64,000 nt of DNA from Lentisphaerae bacterium GWF2_49_21 (GTDB lineage Bacteria; Verrucomicrobiota; Lentisphaeria; Victivallales; GWF2-50-93). The translations under genes and the position numbers were made by a program. Under the pieces are notes generated by a model. It made no database searches and was not told the origin of the DNA. It worked only from the letters and a program-made list of their open reading frames with translations. The DNA lies in assembly GCA_001804805.1 (NCBI GenBank), contig MHBH01000032.1, forward strand, positions 167,797-231,796, in the 5' to 3' direction. Numbering within the stretch: the first letter of the stretch is position 1; every line of letters starts with the position of its first letter. Of the stretch, positions 9,550-16,498 are shown piece after piece.

Positions 9550-9590
9550 ATGCAAAACAGGAGGCCATTGGCCTCCTGTTTTGCATCTAT
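9546..9590 (+). terminator. Perfect 21-bp hairpin at the ilvB stop codon
   Basis: The arms at 9546-9566 and 9570-9590 are exactly complementary with a 3-base loop. The left arm begins inside the stop codon. The right arm itself contains TTTT but no long T-run follows, so it may act as a terminator or as a 3' end-protecting structure. Confidence 0.75.
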
Positions 9591-9670
9591 ATTAATTACG
9601 AGGCAATTTCAAATTGCCTTTTTGAGCTGATTTCAAAAATACAATAAAACTGTTGCTGCGGAAATGTGCC

Positions 9671-9905
9671 CGTTGGAGTACAAACTTTCTGTGTCCGCCG
9701 TAGCTTCTTAGCGAAGGTGGAAGTTTGCGTATTAGCCTTTGTTTTTGGAAAAGAGAAAGAATTCAGGCTGAAGCCTGTACTCCAACGAAGAGATATTTCT
9801 GGCGGGAGTATTCGTAGGAGTACAAACTTTAGTTTGCGTATTGATTTCCGGGAATTAACGTACAAGAAAATGCTCAAGCTGAAGCTTGTACTCCAACGAA
9901 AGCAA
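9671..9905. repeat. Cluster of REP-like palindromic repeats
   Basis: This gap of about 340 bp before the lipoprotein gene holds four units of the family with head GTTGGAGTA (or GTAGGAGTA) followed by a CAAACTT/AAGTTTG or CAAGCT/AGCTTG hairpin. They alternate in orientation (9671, 9762, 9808, 9873). The first unit carries a second palindrome (TCCGCCGTAGC...GAAGGTGG, 9690-9720) exactly between its hairpin arms. No gene is seen here. Confidence 0.85.
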
Positions 9906-9926
9906 TCAGCTCAGTAGGAATATCCA

Positions 9927-11948
9927 ATGATGAAGTGTAGTGTCCTTAATTTTTCCGTATTCATTCTCCTCTCGTTACTTCTCCAATCCTGCGCAACCGT
10001 TGGAATCCCTCCCGGAATCGGTCTGGTCATAGTTGAAGCTCCAGTTCCCGCGAAGATAGCTCAACTCGGCAATGCATCGCTTGTCCTTAAGGATAAGAAA
10101 GATGCCCGAAGGGCGATTTATCTGAACGTGGATGAAGATGACTCCGACGCTGATGGCATTCCCGCTTTTGCCGATTTCAGCTTGGTTGGCGGGGTTGTCC
10201 GGAAATTTTCTTCTTTCAGGATTAAACTCGATAAGAAGTTGTCTGAGAACTCGGTGACTTTCATCCTGGACTACACTGATTCCCCGCCGGAATCCGCGAA
10301 AAAAACTTCGGGGAAAAGCTTCTGGAGGAAATTAAAATTCTGGGAGGATGACAAGGCGGACGAGGGTAATGGATACCGTGCTCCGGCAGGTTTCCGCGTC
10401 TGGAGGAATAATTCAGCTGTCATTTCTTCCAGGTCAGTAAAGGATGGAGGCGACTATCTGCCCTCCGGCGTGGAATTATATGCCGGCGAAATCGGGATGA
10501 CATCTAATGAGGCTGAATTGTTCCTCGAAGCTGTGCCTGGCGCGGAGGAATTGGAAAAGCCCGGACTGACGGTGGGAATCCGATTGAAAAAAGATCTGCC
10601 ATTTCCGAAATCAGACAGTTCCAGGATTTCAATCGTTCCTGTCAGGATGCAGCTTGTGACAAAAGGCGCCCATGGGGAAATAGTTCCATGCAGGAGAATT
10701 CCACTTTCACCGAATGCCAGCCCCGTAGTTGTTTTAAAGGAACTGACAAAGGACGATATCAAAGTGGAAAATGGAAATGCCATCTTCAATCTCCAGGGAG
10801 TTGTCACTGATCCCATGGCGGAGACAGTCCCAAATGGGGCTGCCGACATAAAGAGCGTGGAGATTCGGGAAAGCCCCTTGTACAGCAGCAAGGAGGGAGG
10901 GGTGATATATTCCCTTGAACTGAAAAAGGCCGATGCCGGACCGAAGACTTTCTGGAAACAATTTCCCTATAAGGCGGAATTCGGGCCGGTCGAGGTGAAG
11001 ATAAAGCTGCATTATGGGAAACAGATAGTCCGTGCGGTGACATCGAAGAACTCTCTGGGATTTGAAGCTTATGACGAGGTCTGCATTGAATGCCTCCCGC
11101 TTGAGGACGGAGATGAGAACGCACCGCTTGTCCTGAAGATAATCAACGGAACCGGAAGTGGTGATGGGGCAGCATCTCCCTACTGCATGAGAGTCAGGGG
11201 GCTGGGCAATCCGGAAAGCTATGTGTTTTCCCTGTACCAAAATAAGGTACAGCTGGTTGAATATGATGGCTGGTTCTATCCTGGCTCGGTAAAGCAGGAT
11301 TATATCGGCATAATGTTCTATGCAAAACAGTTTTCATCCGGCATGGAGATCAGGAACCTTACGGACGGGAAAGACAAGTCTCTTGATGAATTCATGGGCA
11401 AGGTGAACGGTTACTTGAAGAAGGGGGAAAAGGAAGAAGCCTTGAAAATGGTTTCAGACGCTGCCCGGAAAGGGGATCCAAACGGGGAATATTTTCTGGG
11501 GCTGTTCTATCTCAATGGCATTGCTGTAGTGAAGAACAGGAAAACGGCCTTTGCATGGTTTGAGAAAGCGGCTGACAAGGATTTGGCTACGGCGCAGAAC
11601 ATGATTGCATATATGATATGCGAGGATAAGGGTGACCTCGAAAAGGCGCTGAAACTTGTCGGCAGGGCTTTGGAGAAGGAGCCTGACAGCGGATATTATC
11701 TTGACACCGCCGGAAAAATACTCTACGAAATGGGCAGATATCCTGAGGCGCTGGAAAAGCTCAAGAAGGCCAATGAACTCGTTCCGGACAATGCAGAGCA
11801 CCAGGAGAATCTCGGAGATGTCCTTTTAAAGCTCAAGGATAAGGCCAAGGCTGCGGAACTCTGGGAAAAGGCTCTTGATAATACAAAGGACAGCGAACAG
11901 AAGCAAAGGCTGAAGAGAAAGCTTGTAGAAAATCCTGAAATTGAGTGA
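9927..11948 (+). CDS. Outer-surface lipoprotein with C-terminal Sel1/TPR repeats
   Basis: The 673-residue protein begins with a lipoprotein signal peptide (lipobox LLQSC, Cys about 22), so it should be lipid-anchored in the envelope. A short acidic segment VDEDDSDADGIPAFADF resembles calcium-binding D-rich loops of planctomycete-type surface proteins. The central 400 residues look like beta-rich domains I do not recognise. From about residue 490 the protein carries a Sel1-like repeat (GEYFLGLFYLNGIAVVKNRKT) and then TPR motifs (ALEKEPDSGYYLDTAGKILYEMGRYPEALEKL). The TPR end suggests binding to partner proteins. A TAGGA lies seven bases before the first of two adjacent Met codons. No operon partner is evident; both flanks are full of repeats. 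Confidence 0.8.
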   Translation: MMKCSVLNFSVFILLSLLLQSCATVGIPPGIGLVIVEAPVPAKIAQLGNASLVLKDKKDARRAIYLNVDEDDSDADGIPAFADFSLVGGVVRKFSSFRIKLDKKLSENSVTFILDYTDSPPESAKKTSGKSFWRKLKFWEDDKADEGNGYRAPAGFRVWRNNSAVISSRSVKDGGDYLPSGVELYAGEIGMTSNEAELFLEAVPGAEELEKPGLTVGIRLKKDLPFPKSDSSRISIVPVRMQLVTKGAHGEIVPCRRIPLSPNASPVVVLKELTKDDIKVENGNAIFNLQGVVTDPMAETVPNGAADIKSVEIRESPLYSSKEGGVIYSLELKKADAGPKTFWKQFPYKAEFGPVEVKIKLHYGKQIVRAVTSKNSLGFEAYDEVCIECLPLEDGDENAPLVLKIINGTGSGDGAASPYCMRVRGLGNPESYVFSLYQNKVQLVEYDGWFYPGSVKQDYIGIMFYAKQFSSGMEIRNLTDGKDKSLDEFMGKVNGYLKKGEKEEALKMVSDAARKGDPNGEYFLGLFYLNGIAVVKNRKTAFAWFEKAADKDLATAQNMIAYMICEDKGDLEKALKLVGRALEKEPDSGYYLDTAGKILYEMGRYPEALEKLKKANELVPDNAEHQENLGDVLLKLKDKAKAAELWEKALDNTKDSEQKQRLKRKLVENPEIE

Positions 11949-12122
11949 ATTCGGAGAGTGGCGGAGTCATCGATAATACTGTTTAGCTATCATCGGTATA
12001 GTAATTTCATTAAAAGTATGTCGGGTTTTACCTGTCCTGAGCCTGTCGAAGGAACCCGACGATTAATTGGCGGTTTACCCCAGTCATTCGACGGGGCAGA
12101 GAAAACCGCCTTATACTAAGTC

Positions 12123-12242
12123 GCAATCAAAGAGCACGTCAACAGAGTGACGTGGCTACAACAAATCCTAGCTGTAGCCGCGTCACTCTGTTGACGCGTT
12201 CCTTTCCCGATGAATGCAAAACGGTATTACTCTTTGAATGCA
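12123..12242. repeat. 120-bp nested inverted repeat
   Basis: An inner pair of 24-bp arms (12137-12160 and 12173-12196, one mismatch) is enclosed by an outer imperfect 12-bp pair (GCAATCAAAGAG at 12123 against CTCTTTGAATGC at about 12231). Just to the left, 12020-12060 is another hairpin (GTCGGGTT/AACCCGAC) related to the one at 43016-43066. The 730-bp gap 11949-12682 holds only such repeats and no gene I can support. Confidence 0.75.
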
Positions 12243-12334
12243 ACTAGGTATAAGTTATTACTAATGATTGATGAGCATGGGGAAAGTCTTTTAGAACTGC
12301 GAAAGCCGCAAGAAATCCCATGGCATCCAAAGCG

Positions 12335-12556
12335 AAAAGAACAGCTCTTGCGAGCTTAACTAGAGCCTGCTCGAAAAGGGGGTAACGCGGACATTCCTGT
12401 CTGCGATTGAAAATGGAATTTGAATTCACAGACAAGAATGTCTGTGCTACTTTTAAATCAAATTACATTTTGAGATTACCTTTTCGAGCAACGTCTAACT
12501 ACGAACGAATGCAATTATTGAATATGTTTGTAGTCAACGTCGCAAGACGTGTTCTT
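12335..12556. repeat. Dispersed palindromic element interrupted by a smaller element
   Basis: The outer sequences (AAAAGAACAG... on the left; ...GTTTGTAGTCAACGTCGCAAGAC...GTTCTT on the right) match the uninterrupted copy at 30756-30846. The copy here is split after TAACTA by the insertion at 12363-12495. Confidence 0.8.
12363..12495. mobile_element. 133-bp MITE-like insertion with 6-bp target duplication
   Basis: The insertion is flanked on both sides by TAACTA (12357-12362 and 12496-12501), which occurs once in the intact relative at 30756-30846. Its ends are imperfect inverted repeats (TGCTCGAAAAGG on the left; CCTTTTCGAGCA on the right). It encodes no protein. It contains an ACAGACA..TGTCTGT hairpin like that of the ACAGGC family. 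Confidence 0.75.
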
Positions 12557-12682
12557 GATTGTCAGTAGTCACCAATAGAGACATCCTGAAACTGCCTCAT
12601 GCAAGCATATAAATTTTCCTGCGGAAAATTTACGAGGATATGAAGGCCATATCCTCCGGATCCGATGATTATGCAGATTCTT

Positions 12683-13351
12683 TTATTCCTTCCAGGTGGC
12701 GATGTCGTCTTTGGGCGAGGTGCTAACGCCGAATGAATTGTTGGAAAGGCTGGTGCCGCCTGTAGTGTCTGTCCCATCTTTCTTTAATCCTGGACCAAAT
12801 GACCAGACGAAAACATTTCCCTGCGTAACCGTGGTGTCAATAGTTACTTGATTGTCATAGTCAAGATCCATTGCAAGTCCGAAACGGTTTCCCCATGGAT
12901 CCCTGTAAGAACCTGTTACCTTGTCCTGGGAATCGGAGGGATTTTCAACTCTGGGATCAGTAAAGTGATCTGGAACATCAAGGAATCGGACATTGCGGCC
13001 GTTTCCATAGGTGGACCGGGTAAAGCCTGAAATATCTGTCTTGGTCAGTATGCACATTACCGTATCATACCTGTTTATGGTCGTAGAATCCGTCCAGTCA
13101 TACCAGACGGCGTCATTAATTGTTCCATCACCAGCAACATTGTCTGAGTTGCCATCAGTCCACGGCAGTATGCCATAAGTGGCTTCATAGTTCTTGATTG
13201 ACAGAAGGAGCGCGTTGGCCTGGGCTTTGGCCTTCGCCTTTTTGGCCTTTTCCCTGACTTTTCCGATAGCAGGAAGCAATAGCCCGGCAAGTATTGCGAT
13301 TATGGCAATGACAACGAGAAGCTCGATAATTGTGAAGCATTTTCTTTTCAT
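12683..13351 (-). CDS. Prepilin-leader pseudopilin-like protein
   Basis: The 222-residue protein opens with a type IV prepilin leader: [27 protein letters not shown], meaning a short charged leader, the FTxxE cleavage/methylation site, and a hydrophobic helix. The residue before the cut is Cys instead of the usual Gly. The rest resembles GspG-type major pseudopilins (RDPWGNRFGLAMDLD, and an ending DDIATW). Such proteins are processed at the inner membrane and assembled into a type II secretion pseudopilus or a related fibre. It is followed upstream by a second protein with the same DDI.xW ending, and the two are probably co-transcribed. No secretion ATPase or outer-membrane secretin is in the window, so these may serve a system encoded elsewhere. 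Confidence 0.85.
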   Translation of the reverse strand: MKRKCFTIIELLVVIAIIAILAGLLLPAIGKVREKAKKAKAKAQANALLLSIKNYEATYGILPWTDGNSDNVAGDGTINDAVWYDWTDSTTINRYDTVMCILTKTDISGFTRSTYGNGRNVRFLDVPDHFTDPRVENPSDSQDKVTGSYRDPWGNRFGLAMDLDYDNQVTIDTTVTQGNVFVWSFGPGLKKDGTDTTGGTSLSNNSFGVSTSPKDDIATWKE

Positions 13352-13419
13352 GTAAGGTCTCTCCTGTCTTATATATTGTTCTATGTTTATAAAATTTTCA
13401 TTTCATGAAAAATTTATTA

Positions 13420-13965
13420 TCACTGCGCCCAGTTTGTAATATCGTCGGCTGTTGCCGTCCTGACGTTTGACTTCAACTGGGCATCCGTAGGGGATTGATC
13501 TGGTCCTACAGACATGAGATCATAAGTTGTTGGATTATGTATGCCGGGACACATATAATAAAACTTGTTGCCGAAAGGATCTTTCCAGGCACCTCGGGTC
13601 CATTCTGCTACAGATACTCCTGAATAGGGTTTGGCAACAATTTCATTGGCCGGAATTGGTATTTCATTATTAAGCGTATATGGCCAAGCGGTACCGCTAT
13701 CAGCTGTGGTTGTGTCCTGTGTGTATTTATCAATATAAAAAAAAGACCATGTAGTTGCAGCCTGAGGGTAGAAGCCCTGCTTGCTCTTGTAGTTTTCCAG
13801 GGCAATGGACATCTTGGCTATCATGGCCTTGCACTTTTTCTCGCCCATACTCCTGTTCGCGGCGGAATATATGCCTATGCCTATGCCCATGAGTAAAATA
13901 AGGATTCCGCATACGCAGAGCAGTTCGATAAGGGTGAAGCCTGACTTTGAAACGCTGTTTCTCAT
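13420..13965 (-). CDS. Prepilin-leader pseudopilin-like protein (GspG-like)
   Basis: The 181-residue protein starts [25 protein letters not shown], a canonical prepilin leader with Gly at -1 and Glu at +5. The start was chosen because AGAGGA lies seven bases upstream of the ATG at 13965; the frame is open further but the extra residues are not leader-like. The body carries a GspG-like pattern: a helix (KKCKAMIAKMSIALENYKSKQGFYP), WKDPFGNKFYYMCPG and the terminal DDITNWAQ. It precedes the other pseudopilin-like gene by about 70 bp in the same direction. The two may form a heteromeric fibre tip or major/minor pseudopilin pair; this is inference. Confidence 0.87.
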   Translation of the reverse strand: MRNSVSKSGFTLIELLCVCGILILLMGIGIGIYSAANRSMGEKKCKAMIAKMSIALENYKSKQGFYPQAATTWSFFYIDKYTQDTTTADSGTAWPYTLNNEIPIPANEIVAKPYSGVSVAEWTRGAWKDPFGNKFYYMCPGIHNPTTYDLMSVGPDQSPTDAQLKSNVRTATADDITNWAQ

Positions 13966-14218
13966 GTGAAAATCCTCTTGTAATGTAACACAGGCACTTG
14001 TCCCGCCGTATGGCTGGGATCTTGCCTGTGGACCTTTAAAACCATGCCTAGCCAAATGCTTAACAGCATAAATTAAACCATTCATTACAATAAGTATACA
14101 TCAAAAGAGGTGTTTTTACAAGAAAAAATCCGTTGGGCGGATTTTTTAACAGGGAAGTCCACCTTGAAATATGGGAATATTTCCTTTTTTCATCTTTTCT
14201 GGGGAGGGGGTAAAACCA

Positions 14219-14480
14219 AGCTAAAGTCGAAGATCCCGGCCTCGGAGGGTGTCGGGACTTATACTCCAACGAAGATATTTTTTTGACGGTGGCATTCGTT
14301 GGAGTACAAACTTTAGTTTGCGTATTTGTTTTTCTCATTTTTTTCAGGAGGGGATAAGATTCAGGCTGAAGCCTGTACTCCAACGAAGAGCAGGGAGATT
14401 TCTCCTGTCGTGGTATTCGTAGGAGTACAAACTTTCCGTGTCCGCCGTAGCTTCTCTGCGAAGGCGGAAGTTTGCGTATT
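14219..14480. repeat. Second cluster of REP-like repeats
   Basis: At least four units with GTTGGAGTA or GTAGGAGTA heads occur here in alternating orientation (about 14265, 14297, 14362, 14421). The unit at 14421-14475 again has the TCCGCCGTAGC-type palindrome between its CAAACTT/AAGTTTG arms. The unit ending near 14275 instead carries a GATCCCGGCC...GGTGTCGGGA palindrome, also seen reversed at 27206-27236. The gap 13966-14575 holds no supported gene. Confidence 0.85.
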
Positions 14481-14575
14481 TTCTTGTTTTTCGGGATTAT
14501 ATGAAGAGCAGGATTGTACTCAAACTTAAGCAATTAGCATTTATGCCCATTCATCCAGCCATCCACCCATCCGCC

Positions 14576-15376
14576 TTATTCGGCCTTTCCCAGTTCCTTC
14601 GAACGGTTTTCGGCAGCCAGGATCACTTCCCGGACAAGTTCACGGAAATTAGCCTTTTCAAGGACGGCAAGGCCGGCGGCGGTTGTCCCCCCCTTGGAGG
14701 TGACGGCATTCCTCAATTCATCAGGCGTCCCCATCTTCTGTTTCAGCATTTCGGCCGCACCGGCAAGTGTCTGGACGGCCAGTTCCAGAGCGATCTCCTT
14801 TTTCAAGCCGGACTTCTCGGCGGCATCAACCATCGCCTGTATGTATTCAAAGGCGAACGCAGGACCGCTTCCGCTGAGGGCGGTGACAATATCCAGATTT
14901 GATTCAGGAAGTTCAAATACTATTCCAGATGCCTTGAAGAAGCTTTTTGTAAGTTCCTTGTCGGCTGTGGAGACATCTTCCCCGCAGGTGAATGCCGTGG
15001 CGCCTTTGCCGACCATGAGCGGCGTGTTGGGCATTGTCCTGACAACTCTCTTCGTCCCGAACCAACCGCAGAGTTTGGAGAGAGTAATTCCCGCCATGAT
15101 TGAAATGATGAGCTTTCCATTGCAGAGTTTCGATATTTCAGGAATGAGATCCTTTGCCGACTGGGGTTTGACCGCCAGAAGTACGACGTCGGCTCCTTTC
15201 AGCGCTTCCGCGGATGACGCGACGCATCTGATTCCCGTCTTCTTTTCGAAAGATCTGCGCGCATCCTCGTTTATGTCGGAAGCAATGATGTCAGTGTCGG
15301 AAAGAACATCCTCCTCGACAATCCCAAGGACAAGTGCCGTAGCCATCTTCCCCGAACCTATGATTGCTAAACGCAT
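14576..15376 (-). CDS. proC: Pyrroline-5-carboxylate reductase
   Basis: The 266-residue cytosolic enzyme reduces pyrroline-5-carboxylate to proline with NAD(P)H. It has the N-terminal Rossmann motif IIGSGKMATALVLGI, the AVKPQSAKDLIPEI segment, MAGITLSKLCGWF, VRTMPNTPLMVGKGATAF, and the C-terminal dimerisation/active-site region ALSGSGPAFAFEYIQAMVDA and TSKGGTTAAGLAVLE. Length and motif order match the family. GAGAGAC upstream of the ATG fits a ribosome site. It stands alone between repeat clusters. Confidence 0.96.
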   Translation of the reverse strand: MRLAIIGSGKMATALVLGIVEEDVLSDTDIIASDINEDARRSFEKKTGIRCVASSAEALKGADVVLLAVKPQSAKDLIPEISKLCNGKLIISIMAGITLSKLCGWFGTKRVVRTMPNTPLMVGKGATAFTCGEDVSTADKELTKSFFKASGIVFELPESNLDIVTALSGSGPAFAFEYIQAMVDAAEKSGLKKEIALELAVQTLAGAAEMLKQKMGTPDELRNAVTSKGGTTAAGLAVLEKANFRELVREVILAAENRSKELGKAE

Positions 15377-15502
15377 TAGTCTCTCCTTGCAATTTTAAGA
15401 TAAAATACGTTTCATTGGGAGATAATCAAGAAGGGAAGAACAGTCCTTGCGGGCTTGGCGCATCAGAAACAATTGTATGGCTGCCTCTTTAATCCGATTG
15501 AT

Positions 15503-15654
15503 TCGTTGGAGTACAAGCTTCAGCTTGTGCCTTTCTTCCCCATGTGTTAAAACATAAGATAAAGACGCAAACTAAAGTTTGTACTCCAACGAATACCACG
15601 ACAGAAGAAATCCCTGTGTTCTTTGTTGGAGTACAAGCTTTAGCTTGCGCCTTC
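15503..15654. repeat. REP-like repeats on the downstream flank of the transposase gene
   Basis: Three units occur in this stretch: GTTGGAGTACAAGCTTCAGCTTG near 15506 (forward), the reverse unit ending near 15590, and a forward unit near 15625. Forward and reverse units facing each other form the paired arrangement typical of REP clusters. Confidence 0.85.
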
Positions 15655-15670
15655 ATTAATCAAAGGGAAT

Positions 15671-16264
15671 TCAAACATCCCACGCACCCATTTTACTGAT
15701 ATCATATTCCTTCCATCTTCTCAAAGCTTCAGTCTTCCCGATCGCGTCAAGATATTGCTTTGCATTTGAAAAAGGCCAGTCTTGCCAATGTTGGACATAG
15801 CTGTGTTTTATAGGATTATGCAGAATGTAATTTATCGTGGCATGAAAATGACTATCAGACTTTATCCCATGCTCAAGTGCATTATACCATGTTTTTCGGC
15901 CTCGCAATTTATCTTCACCGTTCCAACGGTATGATGTGCGTCCATGAAGCTGAAAAAGCGCCTTAAGTGTTTTTCTGGCGTCATCTGTTTTTACAAGTAC
16001 ATGATAGTGGTTGGGAAGAAGAACCCAGGCATAAATATTAATGGTGGAAAGTTCGAGCGTATTTAAGAGTTCGGATTCAAATTCGTTCATCCGTTCGCAG
16101 GATTTACCAATTATTGAACTGTGCTCATAACATGCTGCAGTAATATGAAATCGATTTCGTTCCCCTTGGATATGGGGTGGACTATGCCATGGCGTTTTCT
16201 GCGACTTTCGCAGTTCTAAAAGACTTTTCCTCTGTTCGTCAGTCATTTTACGCCAGTTGTACAT
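15671..16264 (-). CDS. REP-associated tyrosine transposase (RAYT, Y1/HUH family)
   Basis: The 197-residue protein has the TnpA_REP pattern: an N-terminal strand (ERNRFHITAACYEH), the metal-binding HUH motif in LLPNHYHVLVKT (His86, His88), an RTSYRWN segment, and INYILHNPIKHSYV with the probable nucleophile Tyr146. RAYTs are single-strand DNA transposases domesticated to act on REP palindromes, usually one gene per genome locus flanked by its own REPs. Here both flanks (15503-15654 and 16300-16446) consist of GGAG-headed hairpins, and the same units fill many gaps in the window. The gene appears intact. Activity is inferred. Confidence 0.9.
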   Translation of the reverse strand: MYNWRKMTDEQRKSLLELRKSQKTPWHSPPHIQGERNRFHITAACYEHSSIIGKSCERMNEFESELLNTLELSTINIYAWVLLPNHYHVLVKTDDARKTLKALFQLHGRTSYRWNGEDKLRGRKTWYNALEHGIKSDSHFHATINYILHNPIKHSYVQHWQDWPFSNAKQYLDAIGKTEALRRWKEYDISKMGAWDV

Positions 16265-16299
16265 AAGGAAATTCCAGATTCCGGGATTTTTAATGAAGA

Positions 16300-16446
16300 C
16301 TCAAGCTAAAGCTTGTACTCCAACGAAGAGGAAAGCTTGAGAAAGTGACTAAATTACCTCTTTAGAGCTGATTTCTAAAGTTGGAGTACAAGCTTTAGTC
16401 CCGATGCCAAAGGATCGGGAACAAACTAAAGTTTGAACTCCAACGG
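16300..16446. repeat. REP-like repeats on the upstream flank of the transposase gene
   Basis: A reverse unit ends near 16324. A forward unit starts at 16379 and is followed by a nested TCCCGAT...ATCGGGA palindrome (about 16399-16421) and then a reverse unit ending near 16444. The pair mirrors the arrangement on the other side of the transposase gene. Confidence 0.85.
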
Positions 16447-16498
16447 GGCTTGTTTAGGCAACAAACGTTTTAGTGAGTTTTGAAATCAGCTCGACTAT

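Noticed and set aside
14326..14902. Plus-strand frames in the repeat cluster before proC
   Set aside because: They are formed by repeat units and by antisense of proC, with no ribosome site.
9591..16498. CRISPR array suggested by many similar short repeats
   Set aside because: The units are palindromes in alternating orientation with irregular spacing and no unique spacers of constant length, and no cas genes are present.
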